DNA of 64,000 bases, taken from positions 1,302,001 through 1,366,000 of the forward strand of contig NZ_CP011452.2 in the NCBI RefSeq assembly GCF_001008165.2. The letters are read 5' to 3'. Positions 34,440 to 43,502 of this stretch are shown piece after piece (the stretch's first letter is position 1; each line of letters begins with the position of its first letter). Below the pieces are notes generated by a model. That model saw nothing but the letters and a program-made list of their open reading frames with translations, made no database searches and was not told the origin of the DNA. The translations under genes were made by a program, and so were the position numbers. The stretch comes from Croceibacterium atlanticum. GTDB lineage: Bacteria > Pseudomonadota > Alphaproteobacteria > Sphingomonadales > Sphingomonadaceae.

Positions 34440-35347
34440 GCTCGCAAGGCGGCAGTTCTTCCATGACCGACAAGGCGGACGCCAGGACCGACGCGAAGAA
34501 GAAGGTCAACTGGATCGCGGAAATCCGCGGTCTGGCGCTGATGCTCCTCGCCGTGCTGGCCTTTCACACCTTCATCGCCAAGCCGTTCTATATTCCCAGC
34601 GCCAGCATGGTCCCGAACCTGCTGGTCGGCGACCGGCTGATCGTGACCAAATACCCTTATGGCTGGAGCTGGGTTTCGGCATCCTTCCACGTGCTGCCGC
34701 GCGACGATTGGCGCCTGGCACCGTCCACGCCGGAATATGGCGATATCGTCATCGCCGTTCCGCCGGACAGGGCGGAGGATTACATCAAGCGCGTCGTCGC
34801 CCTGCCCGGAGACCGAATCGCCATGGTGAACGGCCAGCTGATCCTGAACGGTGAAGCCGTGCCGCAGGAAGTGATGCCGCCCGTGCAGATCCCCGTTTCC
34901 GACCAGCAGATGTGCGACGGCCGCCCCTGCCTTTCCGCCTTCGAGGAATATCGCCGAAGGCTGGCCGACGGCACGGAAATTTACGAACCGCCGACCTATC
35001 GGGAAACACTGCCCAACGGTGCGAGTTATGTGATCATCGACCACATGAACAATCCGAAGGACAATTTTGCCGAGATGACCGTGCCGGAGGACAGCGTCTT
35101 CCTGATGGGGGACAATCGCGATCATTCGGCTGACAGCCGATTCCCCGCCGCACCTTATGGAAACGGCCTGGGTGGCCCGGTGCCAATGGCCAATATCGGC
35201 GGCCGCGCCGAATTCATCACCTTCTCACTCGACGGAAGCACGAGCTGGAATCCGATGAGCTGGATCGGGGCGCTGCGCGGATCGCGCGCGTGGCAGAGCC
35301 TGCGCCCAACTCTGCGCGATAGCGGGAACCAAGATGGCGGCGAGTGA
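34436..35347 (+). CDS. lepB: Signal peptidase I
   Basis: Membrane-bound serine/lysine peptidase that removes Sec and Tat signal peptides. One N-terminal helix (about residues 33-50) precedes the periplasmic catalytic domain. The catalytic Ser is in [14 protein letters not shown] and the Lys in [26 protein letters not shown] is the late family motif. A Cys pair (QMCDGRPC) sits in the insert domain. Start ATG 34436 overlaps acpS; ATG 34463 is a less likely alternative. 303 residues. Its end overlaps the next gene by 14 bp. Confidence 0.95.
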   Translation: MSSQGGSSSMTDKADARTDAKKKVNWIAEIRGLALMLLAVLAFHTFIAKPFYIPSASMVPNLLVGDRLIVTKYPYGWSWVSASFHVLPRDDWRLAPSTPEYGDIVIAVPPDRAEDYIKRVVALPGDRIAMVNGQLILNGEAVPQEVMPPVQIPVSDQQMCDGRPCLSAFEEYRRRLADGTEIYEPPTYRETLPNGASYVIIDHMNNPKDNFAEMTVPEDSVFLMGDNRDHSADSRFPAAPYGNGLGGPVPMANIGGRAEFITFSLDGSTSWNPMSWIGALRGSRAWQSLRPTLRDSGNQDGGE

Positions 35348-36434
35348 CGAATCCTTCGCTGACGGGGACCGTGACGATCGCGCCAGCCCGACAAGCATAA
35401 GCAGCCCGCGCCTTCGCCACGAAGCGAAGAAAGCGGCAATCTGGGTTCTTGTTGTCGGCACCGCCGTGCTGACTGTCTATATCTCGCAATCGTTGCTGGT
35501 CATCTTCGGCGGGCTGGTCTTCGCCTCCATGGTCGATGGCGGGGCCCGGCTTCTGGGCCGGATCCTGCCCCTGCCGCGCGGCGTGCGAATCGGCATCGTG
35601 CTGCTGTTGGGAACCGCCTTTCTGGTCTGGCTGGGATTCTTCGCCGGTTCGCAGATCTCGCGCGAGGCGGCACAATTCCCCGAAATTATCGAGGCCCAGA
35701 CGATCCGCGTGACCAACTGGCTGGATAATCAGGGCTTCGCGATAAGTCCGGACAATATGCAGCAGGTCGCCAGCCAGCTGGCCAGCGGGGTCGGCACGGT
35801 GACGCGCGCGATCGGCGGCATTGTCGGCGGTGTCACCACCCTGTTCCTGATTGTGATCATCGGCATTTATGTCGCGCTGGAACCGCGCCTTTACGAACGC
35901 GGGCTTGCCTGGATGATGCCGCCCACCCGGCGCAGCCATTTCTACGGCACGGTTTCGAAAATGGCCTATACCATGCGGCGGCTGATGGCCGGGCGCATCG
36001 TCGGCATGGTTTTCGAAGGCATTTTCACCTGGCTGATGCTGTGGGCCTATGGCGTGCCCATGGCAGCCCTGCTCGGCATTCTGACCGGGCTGCTGGCCTT
36101 CATCCCGAATGTCGGGGCCGTGATTTCAGGTATCCTGATGGTCCTGGTCGGGTTTTCCGGCGGCGTGGACATGGGGCTCTACACGGTCTTCGTCTATTTC
36201 CTCGTCCAGACTTTCGATGGCTATATCGTTATCCCGCTGATCGCGAAGAAAACGGTCGATCTGGCCCCTGCCCTCGTGCTCGGCGCGCAGCTGATCATGG
36301 GTATATTATTCGGCATTATCGGCCTGTTCCTGGCCGACCCGCTGATGGCGATGATCAAGGTCGCGCTGGAACGGCGGTCCGAAAGCAACGATAAATATAA
36401 TCATCATGAGGATGCAGAATCCGATGGCGCGTAA
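35334..36434 (+). CDS. AI-2E family transporter (PerM/TqsA-like permease)
   Basis: A 366-residue polytopic membrane protein of the AI-2E transporter (UPF0118) family, characteristic for a hairpin-separated set of seven to eight helices. Recognisable stretches are GVPMAALLGILTGLLAFIPN followed by VGAVISG, and FDGYIVIPLIAKKTVDL, both near the functional C-terminal half. Substrate cannot be named; members export autoinducer-2 or sodium. It overlaps lepB at its start (ATG 35334, GGGAACC leader) and the following gene at its end. Confidence 0.88.
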   Translation: MAASDESFADGDRDDRASPTSISSPRLRHEAKKAAIWVLVVGTAVLTVYISQSLLVIFGGLVFASMVDGGARLLGRILPLPRGVRIGIVLLLGTAFLVWLGFFAGSQISREAAQFPEIIEAQTIRVTNWLDNQGFAISPDNMQQVASQLASGVGTVTRAIGGIVGGVTTLFLIVIIGIYVALEPRLYERGLAWMMPPTRRSHFYGTVSKMAYTMRRLMAGRIVGMVFEGIFTWLMLWAYGVPMAALLGILTGLLAFIPNVGAVISGILMVLVGFSGGVDMGLYTVFVYFLVQTFDGYIVIPLIAKKTVDLAPALVLGAQLIMGILFGIIGLFLADPLMAMIKVALERRSESNDKYNHHEDAESDGA

Positions 36435-37587
36435 ATTTCTCTACGCCTTCGCCTTCCTGATCCTGCTCGTCATCGCGGCCATGTTCGCCCTGCGCCTGTG
36501 GCCGAATCAGCTATCGCGCATCGCACTGGTGCCGACTGCCGATTTCGTGGAGCAGGATGCGCTGGCCGCCAATGCATACCAGGATCCGGACATGTGGTTC
36601 TCCCGCCCTGGCATCGCGCCGGGCAAGGATCCTGCCCGTTGGCAACCGGCCGTAGCAGCCCCGGCGAGCGAAGCATCCCCCGTTGCGGATGGCGCGGATG
36701 GCGAAATGCCGGCTGAAGCCCCGGATTTTGCGGTCTTTTTCGTCCATCCGACCAGCTATCTTGAGCGCAGCCGGTGGAACGCCCCGCTGGATGACGAGGA
36801 ATCGCAGAAGCGTGCCTGGACAATGCTGCGCGGCATGGCCAGCCCGTTCAACACGGCGAGCGAGATCTGGGCGCCGCGTTATCGCCAGGCAACCTTCGGC
36901 GCTTTCCTGACCGATTCGGAAGAGGCGAAGCAGGCAGTCGCCGCCGCTTATCGCGACGTGGATCAGGCCTTCACCTATTTCCTCGAATCCGTCGGGCCGG
37001 ACACGCCGATCGTTCTGGCGGGCCACAGCCAGGGCGCGCTGCATGTCCTGGAATTGCTGCGCAAACGCATCGCCGGAACCGATCTGCAGCAGCGCGTGGC
37101 GATGGTTTATCCGATTGGCTGGCCGATTTCGATCGCACATGATTTGCCGGCCCTGGGCATCCCTGCCTGCGCGACACCGGATCAGAGCGGCTGCATCGTC
37201 ACCTGGTCAAGCTTCGCCGAACCGGCCGATCCTTCGGGTACGCTGGAATTGTACCGTTCCACCGCAGGATATGACGGGGAAACGCGCGGCGATGGGCCGA
37301 TCGTTTGCGTCGATCCGATCGGCGGGACGATCAATGGCTCCTCCCCCGCTTCGCGCAATCTCGGCACTCTCGTACCCGATAACGGGATGACCACCGCCGA
37401 ACTCGTCCCCGCCGCCGTTCCGGCCCGTTGTGATGAAAACGGCATATTGCTGATCGGCGATCCGCCCGAGCTCGGGCCGGACGTGCTGCCGGGCAATAAT
37501 TACCACGTCTATGACATCCCGCTGTTCTGGAAGAATTTGCAGCAGGACGTCACACGCCGGGTCGGGGCATGGACGCAAAACCGCTGA
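36424..37587 (+). CDS. DUF3089 alpha/beta hydrolase, membrane-anchored
   Basis: A 387-residue DUF3089 protein. An N-terminal helix (FLYAFAFLILLVIAAMFALR) anchors it in the membrane or acts as signal peptide; the rest is a hydrolase fold with nucleophile elbow IVLAGHSQGALHVLELL (GHSQG) and an early VFFVHPTSYLERSRWN that is typical of the family. Substrate unknown, probably an ester. Three in-frame ATGs exist (36406, 36412, 36424); 36424 has GAGG at a long spacing and gives the normal N-terminus. Overlaps both neighbours. Confidence 0.82.
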   Translation: MARKFLYAFAFLILLVIAAMFALRLWPNQLSRIALVPTADFVEQDALAANAYQDPDMWFSRPGIAPGKDPARWQPAVAAPASEASPVADGADGEMPAEAPDFAVFFVHPTSYLERSRWNAPLDDEESQKRAWTMLRGMASPFNTASEIWAPRYRQATFGAFLTDSEEAKQAVAAAYRDVDQAFTYFLESVGPDTPIVLAGHSQGALHVLELLRKRIAGTDLQQRVAMVYPIGWPISIAHDLPALGIPACATPDQSGCIVTWSSFAEPADPSGTLELYRSTAGYDGETRGDGPIVCVDPIGGTINGSSPASRNLGTLVPDNGMTTAELVPAAVPARCDENGILLIGDPPELGPDVLPGNNYHVYDIPLFWKNLQQDVTRRVGAWTQNR

Positions 37588-38051
37588 TCACGGAAGAGGC
37601 CGCCGCCTTTCGCGATGCGCTGCCCGATGGCGGCGTATTGCTCGGCCTCGACCTCGGGACCAAGACCATCGGCACCGCCTTTTGCGACGCCGGGTGGCGA
37701 TTCGCCACGGCCGCCAAGACCTTGCCCAAGGGCAAGTTCTCGCGCGACAAGGCGGTGATCGAAGGGCTGAACGCACAGCGCGGGGTCAAGGGCATCGTCA
37801 TCGGCCTGCCGCTGAACATGGATGGCAGCGCCGGGCCGCGCGTGCAGGCATCACGCGCCTTCGCCCGCAATCTGGCGGTGCTGGGACTGCCGATCCTGCT
37901 GTGGGATGAACGCTGGTCCACCCAGAGCGCGGAACGCGACATGATCGCCATGGATATGAGCCGCGCCAAGCGCGAGGAACGAATCGATTCGCACGCCGCG
38001 GCCATCATCCTGCAGGGCGCGATCGACCGATTGGCCGGCGGTATTCTCTGA
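37569..38051 (+). CDS. ruvX: Putative pre-16S rRNA nuclease / Holliday junction resolvase-like RuvX (YqgF)
   Basis: RNase H-fold protein of the YqgF family, implicated in 16S rRNA 5' end maturation and once proposed as a Holliday junction resolvase. Conserved acidic sites: LGLDLGTKTIGTAFCD (first Asp), LLWDERWSTQSAERD (Glu/Arg) and RIDSHAAAIILQ (last Asp). KGIVIGLPLNMDG is also typical. 160 residues; ATG 37569 overlaps the DUF3089 gene by 19 bp. Convergent with cysG. Confidence 0.94.
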   Translation: MDAKPLITEEAAAFRDALPDGGVLLGLDLGTKTIGTAFCDAGWRFATAAKTLPKGKFSRDKAVIEGLNAQRGVKGIVIGLPLNMDGSAGPRVQASRAFARNLAVLGLPILLWDERWSTQSAERDMIAMDMSRAKREERIDSHAAAIILQGAIDRLAGGIL

Positions 38052-38066
38052 CCTGAAACCTGCGCG

Positions 38067-38849
38067 CTAATCCGCCGCGCGAATTGTAACCACCAGCCCG
38101 CCCGGCAGCACGCCATCATAGGGCAGGCAGTGGCGCTGCGCATCGGCCCGTGCGCGATTGAGTATCGCATCGGGCACACCGGCTTCATACAGAACGCAAT
38201 CCGCACTGCCCAGCAGGCGGGACTGGCGCAGCGTAAGATCTTCCGGATCGGCGCTGTGCAGGGCGAATTCGTACCGCCCCGTGCCTTCCCCCTGCCCCGG
38301 ATTTTCCAGCCAATCCGCCAGCCGGTCCGCGCTCGCCCCGTCCAGCGGATCGAGCGGGCCACCCTGCGTCAGCGCAGCGTCCAGCGCCTGCCGCCGCTCG
38401 CTCGCCCCGGGCCAGCGAGAGCGCAAAAGCGCCCGCGCATCCTGCAACCCGCTCGCCAGCGTGCCGAGCCTGGCAGGCAGAAGCCCTTCTAGTCGCAGGC
38501 GCAATTGTTTGGCAAGCCCGGCCGAAGCTCCCGAAGTGCCGATGGCGATCAGCACCGGATCGCGTTCCAGAATGCTGGGCGTGGTGAAATCGCATAATTC
38601 CGGCCGGTCCACGACATTGACCAGCACACCGGCCTGTTTCAACCGCTGCGCATCAGCCTCGCAGGCTGCGCCATCTTCATGCGCGACAAAGGCCAGCCGC
38701 GCACCGCACGTCAGCCCTTGTTCCAGATCGCTCACCACAACTGCGCCGGCACGTTCCACCAGGCGCCGCTTCGGTTCCGCCATCGCGCCCTCCCCCAGCA
38801 CGATCACCGGCTGGCCGGCAATGCGGTGGAAGAGCGGCAGCGATCGCAT
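38067..38849 (-). CDS. cysG: Precorrin-2 dehydrogenase/siroheme synthase-like, with truncated methylase tail
   Basis: The N-terminal ~150 residues are the CysG-N domain that oxidises precorrin-2 to sirohydrochlorin and inserts iron: LPLFHRIAGQPVIVLGEG (NAD loop), AHEDGAACEADAQR, NVVDRPELCDFTTPSILER and IAIGTSGASAGLAKQLR are diagnostic. The last ~65 residues (EFALHSADPEDLTLRQSRLL, then CVLYEAGVPDAILNRARADA) match only the beginning of the tetrapyrrole methylase (SUMT) domain of full-length CysG and then stop, so uroporphyrinogen methylation must come from another gene. 260 residues. ATG overlaps the lysA stop (TGATG); last gene of argH-lptM-lysA-cysG. Confidence 0.85.
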   Translation of the reverse strand: MRSLPLFHRIAGQPVIVLGEGAMAEPKRRLVERAGAVVVSDLEQGLTCGARLAFVAHEDGAACEADAQRLKQAGVLVNVVDRPELCDFTTPSILERDPVLIAIGTSGASAGLAKQLRLRLEGLLPARLGTLASGLQDARALLRSRWPGASERRQALDAALTQGGPLDPLDGASADRLADWLENPGQGEGTGRYEFALHSADPEDLTLRQSRLLGSADCVLYEAGVPDAILNRARADAQRHCLPYDGVLPGGLVVTIRAAD

Positions 38850-40111
38850 CAGCTCAGCCAGTCGGGCACGCGTTCCGCGGCATAGATGTCTTCCGGCAGG
38901 ATGCGGTCGGCCACGGTGGCATAGACATCGCCATCGACCATCACCTCTGCCACGAAACCGCGACTGTTATAGCTGGAAGCCATCGTCGCCCCATAGGCCC
39001 CGGCGGTGCGGAACACGGCGAGATCGCCGGCCTCCATCGTGTCGATCTCGCGCCCCATGGCGAATGTGTCGCCGGTTTCGCAGATCGGGCCGACGATATT
39101 GGCCGTCATCTTTCCGCCGCGCGGCTTCACCGCGTCAAAATCGTGCCACGATCCGTAAAGGGCCGGCCGCGCCAGATCGTTCATCGCCGCGTCCACGATC
39201 ACGAAAGGCGGCCCGTTTGAACTGCGCTTCACCCGGATCACCCGGGTCAGCAGGATACCCGCATTTCCGGCGATCACGCGGCCGGGTTCGAACATCAGCG
39301 TGACATCCCAATCCTTCGTCACGCGGGCGATCATCGCGCCATATTCCGCCGGGCTGGGCATGATTTCGCCCGCCTTGTAGGGCACGCCCAATCCGCCGCC
39401 CAGATCGACATGGGTGACGGTGAGCCCCTGCCCGCGCAGATCGGAAACCAGCGAACCGACCTTCTCGAAAGCGCGTTCCATCGGTTCCAGATCGGAAAGC
39501 TGGCTGCCGATATGAACCGCGACACCGCGCATATCGAGACCCGGCATGGCGGCAAGCCGGGCGTAAATGCCGGGCGCCCGGTCAATCGGCACGCCGAACT
39601 TGTTTTCCGCCTTGCCGGTGGAAATCTTTTCATGCGTCCCGGCATCGACATCCGGATTGACGCGCAGCGCGCAAGACGCGGTGAGTCCCTTGGCCGCGGC
39701 GATTGCCGCCAGTTCCACGCCTTCTTCTTCGGATTCGATATTGAACTGGCCGATGCCGGCTTCCAGCCCTTGCGCCAGTTCCCGCGCATTCTTGCCGACG
39801 CCGGAGAACACCACGTCCTGTGCCGGCATGCCCGCCGCCAGGGCCCGCGCCATTTCGCCGCCGGAAACGACATCGGCGCCAAAACCTTCCCGCTGCATCA
39901 CTTTCAGCACGGCCAGATTGGGGTTTGCCTTAACCGCGAAGGCGCAATGCACGCGCGGCAAAACCGATAATCCTTCGCGGAAAACGCGGGCATGGCGTTC
40001 CAGCGTGGCGCGGGAATAGACATAGACCGGCGTGCCGACTTCTTCTGCAATCCGCGCGAGCGGTACGTTTTCGGCGTAAAGTTCGCCGTTCTTCAGTTCA
40101 AAATGATCCAT
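38849..40111 (-). CDS. lysA: Diaminopimelate decarboxylase
   Basis: PLP enzyme (alanine racemase fold) making L-lysine from meso-diaminopimelate. 420 residues. PLP Lys in HCAFAVKANPNLAVLK; HIGSQ at about residue 200; LDLGGGLGVPY-like DLGGGLGVPYKAGE for phosphate; and the C-terminal CETGDTFAMGRE with the substrate-binding Cys-Glu. ATG 40111, 5 bp after the small lipoprotein gene. Confidence 0.97.
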   Translation of the reverse strand: MDHFELKNGELYAENVPLARIAEEVGTPVYVYSRATLERHARVFREGLSVLPRVHCAFAVKANPNLAVLKVMQREGFGADVVSGGEMARALAAGMPAQDVVFSGVGKNARELAQGLEAGIGQFNIESEEEGVELAAIAAAKGLTASCALRVNPDVDAGTHEKISTGKAENKFGVPIDRAPGIYARLAAMPGLDMRGVAVHIGSQLSDLEPMERAFEKVGSLVSDLRGQGLTVTHVDLGGGLGVPYKAGEIMPSPAEYGAMIARVTKDWDVTLMFEPGRVIAGNAGILLTRVIRVKRSSNGPPFVIVDAAMNDLARPALYGSWHDFDAVKPRGGKMTANIVGPICETGDTFAMGREIDTMEAGDLAVFRTAGAYGATMASSYNSRGFVAEVMVDGDVYATVADRILPEDIYAAERVPDWLS

Positions 40112-40116
40112 CTGTG

Positions 40117-40362
40117 TCAGCCTTCAGGCGGGAGATCGAAAGGATCGTCCTCGCGTTCCTCGGACCGGCTGCGCAATTCCACGCTGCGCACGGGCGCGGC
40201 CTGAGGGTCTGGTTCAAGTAATTGGCGGGGGGTCAGCGGATCCGCCTGGCCATAGGGGGCCGTGGGCAGGTCCTGCCCTTCGGCAGGCCGCAAATCGCGT
40301 TTCTGGCCGCAGGCGCCAAGCGCGAGGAAAACAGCCAGCGCAAGCGGAATACTGCGCGTCAT
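40117..40362 (-). CDS. LptM-like small lipoprotein
   Basis: An 81-residue lipoprotein: [20 protein letters not shown] with lipobox LGAC, then [18 protein letters not shown] and a charged Pro/Glu-rich tail. The position between argH and lysA and the CGQKRDL start match the LptM (YifL) type, which helps mature the LPS transport protein LptD in E. coli, and in many proteobacteria the gene adjoins lysA. ATG overlaps the argH stop (ATGA). The LptM assignment is by size, motif and neighbours. Confidence 0.75.
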   Translation of the reverse strand: MTRSIPLALAVFLALGACGQKRDLRPAEGQDLPTAPYGQADPLTPRQLLEPDPQAAPVRSVELRSRSEEREDDPFDLPPEG

Positions 40363-41753
40363 CCATCCATCTCCAGCTCGCCACGCGCCGCGGCCACGCG
40401 TTTTCGCACCTGTTCCGGCGCGGTGCCGCCATGGCTGGCCCGCGCGGCAACCGAAGCTTCGACGGAGAGCGCCTTGTACACACCCTCGCCCACGCGGGGA
40501 TCAATCGCCTGCAATTCATCCAGGCTGAGAGCTTCCAGGGCAACACCCTTGTTTTCCGCCAGTTTTACGGCAGCGCCAGTGATATGATGCGCCTCACGGA
40601 AGGGGATATTCGCTTCCCGCACCAGCCAGTCCGCCAGATCGGTCGCCGTGGCATAGCCAAGCTGGGCGGCCTGCAACATGCGATCCGTGCGGAACGTGGC
40701 ATCGGCCACCATGCCCGTCATCGCGGCGATGGACAGGCTGAGCAGATTCGCCGCTTCGAAGACGGGCGGCTTGTCGTCCTGCATATCCTTGGAATAAGCG
40801 AGCGGCAGGCCCTTCATCGTTACCAGCAAAGCGGTGGCGCAGCCGACGATCCGCCCGGCATGGCCGCGCACCAGTTCCGCCGCATCGGGATTCTTCTTCT
40901 GCGGCATGATCGAACTGCCGGTGCTGAGCGTATCGGGCATCCGCACGAAGCCAAATGGCTGGCTGGCCCAGATCACGAACTCTTCCGCCAGGCGCGACAG
41001 ATGCACCGAACATTGCGCGGCGGCCTGCAGGTAATCCAGCGCGAAATCGCGGTCCGACACGGCATCCAGGCTGTTATCCGTCGGCCGGTCAAATCCCAGT
41101 GCCTGCGCAGTCATTTCGCGGTCGATCGGAAAACCCGTGCCGGCCAGCGCGGCGCTGCCCAGCGGGCTTTCATTCATGCGCGCCCGCGCATCGCGGAACC
41201 GCGAACGGTCACGGCGGATCATCTCGTAATAAGCCATCAGATGATGGCCCAGTGTCACCGGCTGCGCGGTTTGCAGGTGGGTGAAACCGGGCATGATCGC
41301 ATCCGCATGTTCGCCCGCGCGAGTCACCAGTGCCTTCTGCAGCGCCTCCAGCCCGGCATCGGCCTGGTCCATCGCATCGCGGACCCAGAGGCGGAAATCG
41401 GTGGCCACCTGATCGTTGCGGCTGCGCGCCGTGTGCAACCGGCCGGCAACCGGGCCGATCAGTTCGGCCAGCCGGCTCTCCGTGGTCATGTGGATGTCTT
41501 CAAGATCCCAGTCTTCGGGCACGCCGTCCACCTCATATTCGGCGGCTACCTTGTCCAGCCCGGCGTCGATCGTCTTCGCATCCTCGGCACTGACAATGCC
41601 GCAGGCACCCAGCATGGCGACATGCGCCTTGCTCGCGGCGATATCCTGCCGCCACAATGCCTTGTCGAACGGGATCGACGCGTTAATTTCGCGCATGATG
41701 GCGCTCGGCCCTTCGGCAAAGCGCCCACCCCACATCTGGTTGGAGCCTGTCAT
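40359..41753 (-). CDS. argH: Argininosuccinate lyase
   Basis: Cleaves argininosuccinate to arginine and fumarate; fumarase/aspartase superfamily, 464 residues. [14 protein letters not shown] is the usual N-terminus, [17 protein letters not shown] and the signature [16 protein letters not shown] are intact. ATG 41753 shares the tetranucleotide CATG with the start of the divergent lipoprotein gene; ATG 41735 is an alternative. First gene of argH-lptM-lysA-cysG; with no intergenic space, the promoter must lie inside the divergent gene. Confidence 0.96.
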   Translation of the reverse strand: MTGSNQMWGGRFAEGPSAIMREINASIPFDKALWRQDIAASKAHVAMLGACGIVSAEDAKTIDAGLDKVAAEYEVDGVPEDWDLEDIHMTTESRLAELIGPVAGRLHTARSRNDQVATDFRLWVRDAMDQADAGLEALQKALVTRAGEHADAIMPGFTHLQTAQPVTLGHHLMAYYEMIRRDRSRFRDARARMNESPLGSAALAGTGFPIDREMTAQALGFDRPTDNSLDAVSDRDFALDYLQAAAQCSVHLSRLAEEFVIWASQPFGFVRMPDTLSTGSSIMPQKKNPDAAELVRGHAGRIVGCATALLVTMKGLPLAYSKDMQDDKPPVFEAANLLSLSIAAMTGMVADATFRTDRMLQAAQLGYATATDLADWLVREANIPFREAHHITGAAVKLAENKGVALEALSLDELQAIDPRVGEGVYKALSVEASVAARASHGGTAPEQVRKRVAAARGELEMDG

Positions 41754-42336
41754 GCCCCGTTCGCTTTCATTGCTGCTCACTTGCGCTTGTGCCCTTTCAT
41801 TGGCGGCTTGCGATAGGGAAAGCGCCCAACCCGCGCAACCACAGGAAAGCGCAGCATCACCCGCAGGCGATGTATTGACCGGAACGATCGATCGCAGCTT
41901 CGCCGGCGAGACGATCCCGGCCGTTACCGTAACCGATCCGGCCGGCACCACACTCGCCCTTGACCAGACGGGCGGCAAGGCGGTCCTCCTCAATCTCTGG
42001 GCTACATGGTGCGCGCCCTGCATAGAGGAAATGCCCCTGCTGGACGAACTGGCCGGAGATCTGGGCGAAGATGTGCGCGTCCTGACGGTGAGCGAGGATC
42101 TGAAAGGCGCAGAGGCGGTCGAACCGTTCTTCGAACAGCGCGGCTTTGCCAACCTTCCCAGATGGATGGACCCGGACAACGACCTCGCCATCGAATTCGG
42201 CGGCGGTGCCGTGCTGCCCCTGACCGTGCTCTATGACGCACAAGGCAAGGAAATCTGGCGCGTAGTCGGCGCCTATGACTGGTCCGGCGAAGAAGCCCGT
42301 GCGGAAATAGAGGCGGCGTTGGCGGGGGCTGGATAG
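41752..42336 (+). CDS. TlpA-like thiol:disulfide lipoprotein
   Basis: A 194-residue periplasmic thioredoxin-fold lipoprotein. Signal peptide [20 protein letters not shown] ends in lipobox LAAC. The redox site is [15 protein letters not shown] (WCAPC), as in TlpA/ResA proteins that keep cysteines of cytochrome c or oxidase CuA centres reduced. The cis-Pro loop is near [15 protein letters not shown] 41752 follows GGAG at 7 nt; its start codon overlaps that of argH on the opposite strand. Confidence 0.9.
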   Translation: MPRSLSLLLTCACALSLAACDRESAQPAQPQESAASPAGDVLTGTIDRSFAGETIPAVTVTDPAGTTLALDQTGGKAVLLNLWATWCAPCIEEMPLLDELAGDLGEDVRVLTVSEDLKGAEAVEPFFEQRGFANLPRWMDPDNDLAIEFGGGAVLPLTVLYDAQGKEIWRVVGAYDWSGEEARAEIEAALAGAG

Positions 42337-42392
42337 GAGCTGGCGGCTGCAGTTTCTCTTGTCGAGAATCGGAATGCCGACTTGATGCAGAA

Positions 42393-42468
42393 TGGTGGGC
42401 GGTGACGGGTTCGAACCGCCGACCCTCTCGGTGTAAACGAGATGCTCTACCAGCTGAGCTAACCGCCC
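42393..42468 (-). tRNA. tRNA-Val (anticodon UAC)
   Basis: Complete cloverleaf, 76 nt with encoded CCA. Acceptor arms GGGCGGT and ACCGCCC with discriminator A; D arm GCTCAGCTGGTAGAGC; anticodon stem TCTCG/CGAGA with loop TTTACAC, anticodon TAC; T arm GGCGG-TTCGAAC-CCGTC. Confidence 0.97.
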
Positions 42469-42515
42469 CAATCGTCGTGTAGCTGCGCGCCCTTAGCGAA
42501 AGGTTCGGGCGAGCG

Positions 42516-43502
42516 CTAGACCAGTTCTGCCGACCTGACCCCGGTTTCCGCAAAATAACCGGCCATGGCTTCCGCCGCCTGGTCCGTCAGCGCGATGAAG
42601 GCGCGGCGGCGGTCGGCCGGATCTTCCACCCGTTTCAGCAGGCCCGCCGAAGTCATCTGCCCGATCCAGCGCAGTGCGGTGGTGGGCGGAACACCGCTGG
42701 CAATGCAGAGCGAGGTCACCGAAACACGGGCATGTTCCGCCCGGGCGGCTGTCAGATCCAGCAATATGTCCCAGGCCGGATCGGCGAACAGATCACCATC
42801 GAAGAACTTGGCCCGCAACTGGCGATGGCGGATGATTTCCCGCACCAGTCTGGGCTCTGGCAGTTCCAGCCTTGCCGAACGGACGAGCCGGTCGCCATGC
42901 GCCGTTTCCCCATGATAGCCATTGCCCGGGCTTTCGAGACGGAAGGCGGAGCCGCCATGAGCCTTGCGGTCGGCATGGAGTTTCTCCAGCCGTTCCGCAA
43001 TGCGCCCCACCTGTTCCGTCAGGCGCAACAGGGTAAGCCGATCTTCCTCGTTCAGTTCGCGCAGGCGCAGATTGGGGCGCAATGCCAGCACCCGGCCCAG
43101 TGCAATCACCCGTTCCGAACGCGACGGATCGACCAAAATCTGCGGATTTGACTGGTCACAGCAACCGAACACATCATCCAGCGCATCAACCGAAGTCGAT
43201 ATCACCAGATGGGCCCCGGAATGCGCGGCCCGCATGTCCAGCCGGCTGAGCGCGGCAAGACTGGCCGCGTCGAGAGACGGGCAATCGAGGAAAATCACTT
43301 CCCCCAGCGAACGCGGCTTTCCCGCAAGCAATTCCGCAACGGGGCCACATTCACGCACATGCAGGCCCGCGGCGCCGATATCTTCGCGCAATTCCTCCCG
43401 CAGATGCGGCCGGTCCGCGAAGATCGATACCGTCATGGAGAGGCCGCCAGCATCATGAACCTGCCCATAGGCAAAATCGCTGCAATTTTCCGGCCCCGAC
43501 AT
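42516..43502 (-). CDS. MarR-like winged-helix regulator with receiver-like N-terminal domain
   Basis: A 328-residue regulator. The N-terminal ~130 residues read like a flavodoxin/receiver fold (TVSIFADRPHLREELRED..., VIFLDCPSL, AHLVISTSVDAL) with no obvious phospho-acceptor context. A central helical region (LRLTEQVGRIAERLEKLHAD) may dimerise. The C-terminal ~110 residues are a winged helix of the MarR type: SVTSLCIASGVPPTTALRWI, then GLLKRVEDPADRRRAFIALT, the recognition helix and wing. Related proteins occur in sphingomonads; the inducer is unknown. ATG 43502 has AGGAG 6 nt upstream. A GTTCTC-N11-GAGAAC inverted repeat just upstream may be an operator. Confidence 0.82.
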   Translation of the reverse strand: MSGPENCSDFAYGQVHDAGGLSMTVSIFADRPHLREELREDIGAAGLHVRECGPVAELLAGKPRSLGEVIFLDCPSLDAASLAALSRLDMRAAHSGAHLVISTSVDALDDVFGCCDQSNPQILVDPSRSERVIALGRVLALRPNLRLRELNEEDRLTLLRLTEQVGRIAERLEKLHADRKAHGGSAFRLESPGNGYHGETAHGDRLVRSARLELPEPRLVREIIRHRQLRAKFFDGDLFADPAWDILLDLTAARAEHARVSVTSLCIASGVPPTTALRWIGQMTSAGLLKRVEDPADRRRAFIALTDQAAEAMAGYFAETGVRSAELV

